From Arachis hypogaea (taxonomy: Eukaryota; Streptophyta; Magnoliopsida; Fabales; Fabaceae): a stretch of 64,000 nucleotides of DNA. A program made the position numbers and the translations under genes. Positions within the stretch are counted from its first letter, which is position 1, and each line of letters starts with the position of its first letter. Below the pieces are notes generated by a model. It had not been told where the DNA came from, ran no database searches, and saw only the letters and a program-made list of their open reading frames with translations. The stretch is taken from positions 124,597,484-124,661,483 of the forward strand of contig NC_092055.1 of assembly GCF_003086295.3 (NCBI RefSeq), read 5' to 3'. This document shows positions 56,843 through 64,000 of this stretch, piece by piece.

Positions 56843-58339
56843 TTATTCCTTGCCCATCTTCTTTTGTGAATGAAATGGTTGGGAGTCGGATGACTCTCTT
56901 CCGACTTGGTAGACTCTCTTGAGGTGTCTTTTGCGAGAGGATTTGGTGAGTCCTCCTCCCGCGAACCCCCCTGAGATCATATGGATATGTCTCTCCGGAG
57001 TCTGCGGTGGTGGGTCTCTTCTATCCATATCATCTCGCTTTCTCTTCCCATGACTGTCCGACCTTTCTATGAGATATCTGTCAAGCCGACCTTCCCTCGC
57101 CAGCTTTTCTATCACATTTTTGAGGTCGTAACAGTCGTTTGTGGAGTGACCATATATTTTATGGTACTCACAGTAGTCGCTGCGGTTCCCCCCTTTTTTA
57201 TTTTTAATGGGTCTGTGGGGTGGCAGCCTTTCGGTGTTACAAATCTCTCTGTATACATCCACTATAGAAACCTTCAGAGGAGTATAAGAGTGATATTTTC
57301 TCGGTCTATCGAGGCCGAGTTCTTCCTTCTTCTTGGTTTCCCTCTCTCTCTCTTTTGTTGAGGGAGGGTGTCCAGATCGCCAACTCAGGTCTCTTAACTT
57401 AGCATTTTCCTCCATGTTGATGTACTTTTCAGCTCTTTCCTGTACATCACTTAGAGAGATGGGATGTCTTTTGGATATGGACTGTGAGAAGGGACCTTCT
57501 CTGAGCCCATTGACTAACCCCATTATGACTGCCTCGGTAGGCAGGTCTTGAATCTCTAAACATGCTTTGTTGAACCTTTCCATATAGGCTCGTAAGGTTT
57601 CTCCGACCTCCTGTTTTATTCCCAGGAGGCTTGGTGCATGTTTTACTTTGTCTTTCTGGATAGAGAACCTCATCAAGAATTTCCTTGAGAGGTCTTCGAA
57701 ACTAGTAACCGACCTCGGGGGGAGGCTGTCGAACCACTTCATCGCTGCTTTTGACAAGGTTGTCGGAAAAGCTTTGCATCGCGTAGCATCAGAAGCATCA
57801 GCCAGATACATCCGACTTTTAAAGTTGCTCAGATGATGCTTTGGATCAGTGGTTCCGTCGTAGAGGTCCATATCGGGGCTTCTAAAGTTTCTCGGAACTT
57901 TTGCCCTCATTATGTCCTCACTAAAAGGATCTTCCCCTCCTAGGGGCAATTCTTCTCTACTATCATGGGAGTTCCGACCTTTGAGAGAGGATTCTAACTT
58001 TAAGAGTTTTTTCTCTAACACTTTTCGTCGATCCATCTCCTCTCTTAGGTGCTTTTCTATCTCCCTTTGTCGCTCCCGTTCCTGTTCTAGTTGTTCCAAA
58101 CGACTTTGGTGGACATGAACTAATCCCATAAGCTCAGTTGCGTGGGACTGTCCGTCTTTCTCTGACTCACGGCCTTCAGAGGAATTCACCTTTGGGGTTT
58201 TGACTCCGGAGGTTCCTTCTTTGTGTTGATCGTGGGTTTCCTGATGGAGGGTTAGGTCCGCGTCATTATTTCCGGTATCCAGATTCTCTTGTTCAGAATC
58301 TGTTTCCACATGACCCTCCTCAGGGGATCTGTCTGCCAT
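56843..58339 (-). pseudogene. gypsy gag, frame lost before protease
   Basis: I take the ATG at 58337-58339. The roughly 498-codon frame is open to 56843. An acidic N-terminal region is followed by a coiled coil (RLEQLEQERERQREIEKHLR). The retrotransposon gag domain follows (about residues 170-330: ATRCKAFPTTLSKAAMKWFD, TSFEDLSRKFLMRF, QEVGETLRAYMERFN, VMGL-like GLVNGLREGPFS). A single zinc-knuckle-like motif (CEYHKIYGHSTNDCYDLK) comes next. The frame moves one step near 56880-56910, because the expected protease leader is read in another frame from there on. Without that shift gag and pol would form one frame, as in other Tat elements. Confidence 0.9.
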
Positions 58340-58358
58340 CACTGGTTGATCTCTCGGG

Positions 58359-58376
58359 TCCCCGGCAACGGCGCCA
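58359..58376 (-). promoter_or_regulatory. primer binding site for tRNA-Asp
   Basis: On the minus strand TGGCGCCGTTGCCGGGGA begins one base after the 5' LTR. It is complementary to the 3' end of plant tRNA-Asp(GTC), a primer known from Tat and Athila elements. It is not a tRNA gene, as only 18 bases match. Confidence 0.9.
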
Positions 58377-58377
58377 A

Positions 58378-58910
58378 TGTTACGGTGGGTAACCGGAGAT
58401 TAATGGGCTGGATGGTGTTGGTTGGCCCAGACGTACGAAGGAGGAGGCTTTCAGGTGGGTCTGCAACTCGGTGCACTCTGTCCAACCTGTACGCATGAAA
58501 GAATGGGGGGTGGTACCTGCAAAGACACTCCGATGCCTAAGTCAGCAAGGGTGTTAGCAGATCTAGAGAGTATTGGAACTTAGAGATACCTGAAGGGTGT
58601 CAGTGTATTTATAGTGGTGATCCAATAACCACCGTTGGAATAGTGCCACTTTTCTAGGGTGTTAACCGTCCCTTTATCTTAGGGAAGTTAAGATATGGCT
58701 CGTGGAAGTGGTTAGAGAGATTCTAGGGGCAGTTACTCATTCAAATGAGTGCTTATCTGCCAGCTAACCCTCGTCCCCGACTTCCTTAGAGCAAGTCGAG
58801 ACGAGTACCGACTTTGTAGTGGCTGATCTGGTGAAAGGTGAGGTCAACCCTTTGGGTTGGGCCTTTTTACTTGGACCCTGGGCCTTAATCGTTGGGCCAG
58901 GATATGAACA
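58378..58910 (-). repeat. 5' LTR of the gypsy element
   Basis: 533 bp. On the minus strand it begins TGTTCATATCC. The TATA-like CTATAAATAC (58605-58614 on the plus coordinate) would start the gag-pol transcript. Confidence 0.95.
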
Positions 58911-59289
58911 ACATGTATTTGTATCACTATATGTAATCATTGGAAAAAATTAGGGGTTGATTGTTGATTATTGTTTTTGTTCTGCTTCAATTATTGTTGA
59001 TTGTTGTTAACTTTCTTACTTAATTTTGTACTATTATTTTGATTCTGTGTTAATATTTTAGTTGTTGCCTTTTGATTAGAAATTGATTAAAAATTTTTTG
59101 TTTTAAAGATGAAACATTATGCATTTTAAAATTATATATTAAATTTTTAATAATTTCATTTATATTTAATTAATCCGGTTTAATTACAGTTTGCTTCGGT
59201 TAGACTATTAAATCATTAAACTAGTCACTCGACCGATTCATTAACTGGTTCGGTTCTCGCAACCTTGGTTTTAACCCATAAAACCAAAG

Positions 59290-61000
59290 ATAAATATCAC
59301 TTGTGTTGTTCTCTTCTTTTCAGTGAGTTATCCTTTGTTCTGACCAAAGCTTCAAATTTGGTGTCCCCAAGGATCTTCAATTCAGTTTTCAATCCATGCC
59401 ACCATTCCAACACCATCAGGTTACACTCTCAGTTGAACTCTCACTCATTCCAACAATGCCGTCGCCTCTACCAAAAGAAATGATAACTTCCACTCTCCAT
59501 TGGTAACTAACTAATTAACTATTTTCTTCACTCTTCATTCTTCACTACCTTCTCTTTAAGTTCTTCACCCTTGTTTGTTTGTTTGTTTCTATGTGTGCTT
59601 ATGTATCTTGAATATGTTGAACAGTTGATTATTAGAGTAAATTTGGAAATTTGATACATTTGTAATTAAATAAATCTGGTAATAAATTGTATAATTGACT
59701 TATGAATATTCCAAAACTTACAAAGTGATAGATATTATGAAACAAACAAAGTATCATCTAAATATATCTCAATAAGTTGAGAGTACAATACAGTAAGCTT
59801 GCTTTTTCAAGCAAATTGGTCACCTTAAAAGATTCAAATTTCTATGCTAATAGTGTATCAAAGCTGATCTCTATGATATATATACAAAGCAAAAATTGTA
59901 ATACAAGGTGGTGTCTTCCATCTTCTCTTTTTCTGCTTCATATTCTGAAGTTAGCAATTGTGTGTGATCAAACTTAGATTGGCAAGAACGCAAGCAGGGT
60001 GACGGCCGATATCATGGGGATTGGACAAGCAACTATGATGTATCATTGCAAGACCTGCAGTTACAGGATTTGATTGATGATAATGAGCAACACAAGGATG
60101 CACAACTATTCATCAAACTCAACATTCAAAAGGTGGTTCCAGAGTATTTCATTTTGATGTTTGAGTAGCAACTTAGATTCAAATTTGTTACTGACATGGT
60201 ATTGAAATATGTTTACTTATGTGTTCATACATTGACCTAGAATTCATGCTCCAAAATTTTCAAATTTAGTCTGATTAGTCACTTGTCAATGCTTGTGCAT
60301 GGTAATGCCAGCATGCAAGCTTTGGCTTATCAGTGGATGGAAGAGTTATGATATCATTCATTAGAAAGTGTGGCACCTGTATGTTCACAATGTGGCATTC
60401 TCTTTCTTTTTTCTTTTTTTTTTCCACTCAGATTATTATGCATGGATCATTGTTGGTTGTTATATTTTTTCTGCAGTATCTTTGATATTTTGAATTTGAT
60501 CTCTACCCTCTTCTCCTTCCTTTCTAGTATTTGAGAGAGTTATAATAGAGTTTGGAGATATAATATTAATGTACTTCTTCTTATAAACTTAAAATTTTGG
60601 AAGAAGTAGTTCATGACATGGTATCAAAACTTCTATGATCTAAAGGTTTAGTCATTTAAATCCATTGAGTTTCATCATCTTTGCGACTCCCTTTATGCAT
60701 ATAAATTTGAAAAGCTTGTTTTGGTTTTTCCTTCTTTGCAATTCCAAAACTTAGTAAAACTTTTCAAAAGAATATAAGATTTTATTGTCAACTATAGGTA
60801 TTATCTATGTTGTGACATACTATGCTTTGAATGGATACAGCTTTTACCACCATTATATATAAAGATTAAGGAGGATTGAAAACAATACATATAAGTTCTT
60901 ATTTTAGAAGCTTTAATTTCTTTTTTCACGTATTAATTTGCAGGATACTTGCTCTGAGTTGTGTCAGAAATCTGAGGGTACAATACTATGTAAGCACCTC
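59290..61000 (+). pseudogene. exon-like remnants of an unidentified, perhaps DUF177/YceD-like gene
   Basis: Several pieces suggest one eroded plus-strand gene. From about 59290 a basic, Ser/His-rich leader (FNSVFNPCHHSNTIRLHSQL) looks like an organelle transit peptide. At about 60000-60133 a piece between a GCAG acceptor and a GTGGTT donor encodes YHGDWTSNYDVSLQDLQLQD then LIDDNEQHKDAQLFIKLNIQK. Near 60312 a stopped piece may read LSVDGRVM in one frame. At about 60943-60999 a CAG acceptor precedes DTCSELCQKSEGTI and a GTAAGC donor. I am reminded of plant DUF177/YceD-type proteins linked to organellar rRNA accumulation, but this is memory only. No complete gene is present. Confidence 0.35.
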
Positions 61001-61635
61001 CAATTTTCAAAAAGATAAGATTGAAAACTTAACAATGAGGCCACTGTTTATTGCTTTTCAAATTTTCTTACCTTTTTTATTGCTATCATACATACAAGAG
61101 GCACCAAGTAAAATATTCAACTAAAACTAATGAAAATTTGTTTTGGTTTTTCAGTTTCAAGTGGACAAAGTCAGGCCTATGTTGATAAAAAGTGGTTCTC
61201 TAGATTACTGGAACTGAAGAAAAAAAAAAGAAAACTCATAATTTATACAGCATGGAAATTAGAAGTTCCTTGTACATAATAATAGTCAATTTGCAAATAG
61301 ATTGTATGTATAAGTAATGACTCATCAACAAAATAATATCACACTTCAATTAAATTTTGCATATTCATACTTACAGAAGGTGAATATCATACTCTAAATC
61401 CTTACATTTCGCCATGAACATTTTACTCAGAGTCATTATAGTGAGTCAGCATACTTGAGACCGAAATTAACTTCATATAATCTAAATTCTACATTTCAAA
61501 TGGCACTCAAGTTTATGCTATATGAACTTTTATCCAAGGAGGAGATATTATTGGTTTGCTCTCTTCATATAAAAAATGTTAATAACTTCAAATTCTCAAT
61601 CATTGTCACCACCACAAAAAAATATGTAAACAATT
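61001..61635. other. AT-rich, no gene seen
   Basis: No convincing coding or structural feature between the exon-like remnants and the DPH4 pseudogene. Confidence 0.5.
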
Positions 61636-62172
61636 TCAATGTCCATCCATATTGATTACCAGATGAGCTTTTAGAGAACATGATCCGCAAGGAAGAATAA
61701 GTAATCCTAGCAAAGAATCATTGTTCAATATAGATATTCTACTTTCATCCCTCAATAAGGAATACCCTATTTTATGCAATTCCAATGAGTCTATAGAGAA
61801 GTAATCTCCACATCTGCACTGATAAAACAGTTCCAATGCTTCTCCGTCATCTTCAGCCATCATATCCTCTAAGCTTAAATCTTCTGCAACATCAACAGCC
61901 TAGACATCACGCCTTGAACTTCGAAGCTCATTATCATAAAATAAACAAGAGCTTGAATCGCCAAGAACTTCCTACGCCTTTTGTACTTTGAGAAATCTAT
62001 CTCCACTAGTTTGATTGCTGCCGGATGCATCAGAAGATTTCAATAGCTTATCAGGATGTAAACTGAGTATGGCGGAGCAGTAACTAGCACGGATTTCTTC
62101 ATAACTTGAATCTTCCTTGACGTTGAGAACCTCATAATGCGTTTCATGAATGACATTCTTGTCTAGAAGCAT
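61636..62172 (-). pseudogene. DPH4-type J-protein with CSL zinc finger, two in-frame stops
   Basis: DPH4 (DnaJ homolog C24 type) serves diphthamide synthesis on elongation factor 2, supplying electrons through a metal-binding CSL domain. The single frame starts with MLLDKNVIHETHYEVLNVKE and has the J-domain motif SLHPDKLL (HPD). It reaches TAG at 61972-61974, where tryptophan is expected after FLKVQKA. It continues in frame to a second TAG at 61900-61902, then DLSLEDMMAEDDGEALELFY, QCRCGDYF and LPCGSCSLKAHL, which supply the four metal-binding cysteines. Length (about 178 codons) is near that of the family. The absence of introns over the full length is notable. Apart from the stops the protein is well conserved, so loss is recent. 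Confidence 0.88.
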
Positions 62173-62344
62173 TGTTACTTGTTAGACATTAATTTTTATT
62201 CAAAAAGGCAAGGTTCTGCATTCAAGAGAGAAACATCACCAACAAGGAAAATGACATATTATTATCATTATCATGTATGAAAAACTACTATAATTACAAT
62301 ACGACTGCTCAAACCATATCAAATAAATTCTTTGGTTTGGAATT

Positions 62345-62760
62345 CTTTTTTATGCATCATTTCCGGCTTCCCTAAACTTCAAAACATGTATTCGATCAAC
62401 CTGAATTCCTGGCATTCCAAATGCTGGTCTGTTCTTCCATTCCTGAGGAATTGAAGTTGCCGATGTGACATCCAAATTCCAAATAGCCCATAAATTGTTT
62501 TCAATAACAAAAACAATTGGCGATTTCCATGAAGCTTCCATGTTAAGGCATTTTTAGAACTGTCCATTATTACAAGTTCTAGCTTCGACAAACACTAATG
62601 TCACATGAGCAGAATCTGCCTACTTCAGCCACTAGCCAACTACCTCTATACTTACAGGAGAATGCTGCACGGCTTCTCCAGGAGTCCAGTATCCACGGGA
62701 ATACATTCACTAATGCAGGTAGGCCCAACAATCAAATTACGCTAGTCAAGAAGAAAAGAA
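62345..62760 (-). pseudogene. plastid pyruvate dehydrogenase E1-alpha fragment, unit 4
   Basis: This is the clearest of the three copies. On the minus strand, reading down from about 62580: TCNNGQF, a stop, KCLNMEASWKSPIVFVIEN, NNLWAI, a four-residue insertion relative to the family, then PQEWKNRPAFGMPGIQVDRI and VLKFREAGNDA before a stop. TCNNGQF lies in the thiamine diphosphate-binding region of E1-alpha. Only part of the gene is present, and it sits on the 3' side of PPR copy 4 just as in units 2 and 3. Confidence 0.8.
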
Positions 62761-63063
62761 CATCTGCCTTGAGCCACATTGTCCTCTACAGTACCTTGTA
62801 GCCTTTCCAAAGTGCTCACTCCTCATGTTGCATGTTGGGGCACCCTTACTGAGGATAGCTTGTCCTAAGTCGTCCAAATGTCTCCCTCTCATGAATCTGA
62901 AATTGCCTTTGCTGAGCTGAAGGCCATCAAGCTGACTACATTTTGTTCTGGTTCATGCATCTTTGCAATTAAATAATAAGCGTGTCTGCACTCCACAGAT
63001 AGAGTTTAAACCCATTTTCAACTAAAAATGAAGCTGGTCCAACATGGGGGACAAAAACCTGCA
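62761..63063 (-). other. 3' flank of PPR copy 4
   Basis: Sequence shared with the 3' flanks of copies 1-3, including the CTTGTCCTAAG block. No gene is seen. Confidence 0.5.
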
Positions 63064-64000
63064 TTAAGATGCTCTTGGATTGGCTCGTATCTTCCTAATT
63101 AAGTAGTTCTCCAAACCAATGCCAGCATCCACTATTCTAGTATGACCTGTTATTTCAATCTTGAGAACTTGCTCCAAAACATCCCTGTGCCTCACACCAT
63201 CGTCCACTTCACATATTAAAGGTATTATGATCGCCCAGGTATCCATATGAGAAGCTTCCCCATGCTCAAGCGATTTGGTTAGAACTCCACAAGCTTCCTT
63301 AATCTTACCAACATTGCAGAAACCCTTTACTAGGCCATGAATAACAGCAAAATGCGGAGAAAAACCTTTAGACAGCATCTCCTTCATATAGTTATTTGCC
63401 TCATCAAGCATTCCTTTGTCACATAACCCACCAACCAAAGTTCGATATGACACAATATTAGGCAAGCACCCATTGTTCTGCATATCAACAATAACTTTAC
63501 AAGCATCATGGGCGCGCCCTTCCCTGCAGAACCCCAATATAACAGTATTATAATGAACTATGTCAGGATTGCACCTTTTGATCTTCATCCTACAAAGAAG
63601 CTTGTAAGCTTCTCTAAGCTTCTTCTTCCTACACAAACTGTTCAACAAAGTGGTGTAAGTCAAAGAATCAGGAACAAACCTTTTGTTCAACATATCCTCC
63701 AACAAATCCATAGCTCCATTCACTTGACTCTTCATACACATCGCTTGCATCAGAATCCGGTAACACTCGATATCAGGAACAATATCTCTCTTAAACATTT
63801 TGTTGAACTGGTGGTAGGCAATGCTAACATCTCCATTCAAACAGAAAGCCCGCATGAAAATATTGTAGGACTGAGTATTGGGTGACACACCGTGCCTATG
63901 AGCATCCCTGAAGAGATCGAATGCAGGTCGAACAAAGTTGCGGTGGGATACAAGAATCGCAAGAATGCGGTTGAGGTCTTTGGGCAAAGGCTTGAAACCG
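63064..64000 (-). CDS. P-class PPR protein, At4g01400-like, copy 4 (5' end beyond the window)
   Basis: The frame is open from the right edge to the stop at 63064-63066, 311 codons plus stop; the start lies outside the window. It encodes the C-terminal two thirds of a PPR protein. About six P-type repeats are visible (HGVSPNTQSYNIFMRAFCLN, RDIVPDIECYRILMQAMCMK, KRFVPDSLTYTTLLNSLCRK, RCNPDIVHYNTVILGFCREG, GCLPNIVSYRTLVGGLCDKG), then a HMDTWAIIIPLICEVDDGV segment with the tryptophan that is a stop in copies 1-3. From memory it matches Arabidopsis At4g01400, a mitochondrial PPR protein. The last residues (RKIRANPRAS) are off the frame read in copies 1 and 3 because of one extra base, also present in copy 2, so the natural C-terminus may differ. 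It is the only copy here that looks functional. Confidence 0.88.
   Translation of the reverse strand, partial: GFKPLPKDLNRILAILVSHRNFVRPAFDLFRDAHRHGVSPNTQSYNIFMRAFCLNGDVSIAYHQFNKMFKRDIVPDIECYRILMQAMCMKSQVNGAMDLLEDMLNKRFVPDSLTYTTLLNSLCRKKKLREAYKLLCRMKIKRCNPDIVHYNTVILGFCREGRAHDACKVIVDMQNNGCLPNIVSYRTLVGGLCDKGMLDEANNYMKEMLSKGFSPHFAVIHGLVKGFCNVGKIKEACGVLTKSLEHGEASHMDTWAIIIPLICEVDDGVRHRDVLEQVLKIEITGHTRIVDAGIGLENYLIRKIRANPRAS

Larger units (their letters stand above)
49376..58910 (-). mobile_element. Ty3-gypsy retrotransposon of the Tat lineage, 9.5 kb
   Basis: Two LTRs (532 and 533 bp) flank the element, with ACATG at 49371-49375 and 58911-58915 as the 5-bp target duplication. LTRs differ by about seven substitutions and one extra G (about 1.3%), so insertion is recent. 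On the minus strand the order is LTR, tRNA-Asp primer site, gag, protease-RT-RNase H, a second (archaeal-type) RNase H, integrase, a long 3' region, polypurine tract and LTR. The extra RNase H and long 3' region mark the Tat group. The 3' region carries a gene on the opposite strand. Nonsense codons and frameshifts make this copy inactive. Confidence 0.95.
47934..59267 (+). mobile_element. degenerate hAT-like element hosting a gypsy element
   Basis: The left side begins with CTTAGTTCTGAAAACTGAAT followed by CGGTTAGTTCG-type motifs, like the left end at 8490. The right side ends CGGTTCTCGCAACCTTG, like the end at 540-688. The interior has a CT-rich leader with a GCTGGTAAGC donor (about 48170-48616) followed by a T-rich intron-like stretch, resembling the layout of the 8490 element. 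I find no matching 8-bp flanks, so the ends may not belong to a single insertion. No transposase is present. Confidence 0.4.

Noticed and set aside
58359..58376. tRNA-Asp gene
   Set aside because: Only the 3' 18 bases match and they sit one base from an LTR. This is a primer binding site.
53266..58498. Many plus-strand frames across the gypsy gag-pol region
   Set aside because: They are shadows of the minus-strand gag-pol frames and lack motifs of their own.
47934..59267. A single intact hAT insertion with 8-bp flanks
   Set aside because: The 8 bases next to each end do not match, so the two ends may come from different insertions or be eroded. It is kept only as a low-confidence element.

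Overview
This looks like a stretch of plant nuclear DNA, probably from a legume. Peanut (Arachis) or a close relative fits the look of the repeats, but that is an impression I could not test. The evidence for a plant is direct: intron-containing fragments of plant housekeeping genes, organelle-type PPR genes, plant retrotransposon lineages (copia, a Tat-type gypsy with two RNase H domains, an Athila-type envelope-like ORF), and primer sites for plant tRNAs. Most of the window is nested mobile elements and decayed gene copies. Only two genes look intact: the PPR gene at 786-2180 (+) and the PPR gene entering from the right edge at 63064-64000 (-).

Layout. (1) 1-3.7 kb: two hAT-like right ends in the promoter of an intact PPR gene, then a decayed fragment of the signal recognition particle receptor alpha gene. 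(2) 3.8-21.5 kb: one old Ty1-copia element split by three insertions. These are a 931-bp Tourist-type MITE in the integrase (5754-6684, TSD TAA), a 10.5-kb hAT-like element in the reverse transcriptase (8490-19015, 8-bp TSD) that itself holds an 8.3-kb LTR element with no gag-pol ORF (9836-18163, TSD TATAA), and a 1.5-kb solo LTR in the RNase H (19643-21148, TSD AGGAG). (3) 19.6-33.3 kb: a tandem duplication with a constant offset of 10,198 bp. The block of LTR, copia tail and PPR pseudogene occurs twice at about 99.8% identity, separated by the internal region of an Athila-like element that has gag-like and envelope-like ORFs but no pol. (4) 33.3-47.5 kb: a glycerol kinase fragment, then three decayed copies of an At4g01400-like PPR gene in tandem units of about 5 kb. 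Units 2 and 3 include a PDH E1-alpha fragment, and minisatellite arrays lie between the units. (5) 47.9-59.3 kb: a degenerate hAT-like element holding a 9.5-kb Tat-lineage gypsy element on the minus strand (49376-58910, TSD ACATG) with an antisense gene near its 3' LTR. (6) 59.3-64 kb: exon-like remnants, a DPH4 (J-protein) pseudogene, another PDH E1-alpha fragment and the fourth, apparently intact PPR copy.

How it fits together. There is no pathway or operon here. The host genes make organelle RNA-binding proteins; the rest records insertion, duplication and decay. The structurally most informative items are the LTR-anchored duplication, the pol-less Athila-like element with a repeated polypurine tract block, and the antisense transcription unit inside the gypsy element. 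I found no CRISPR array, tRNA gene or rRNA gene, and no clearly new molecular system.
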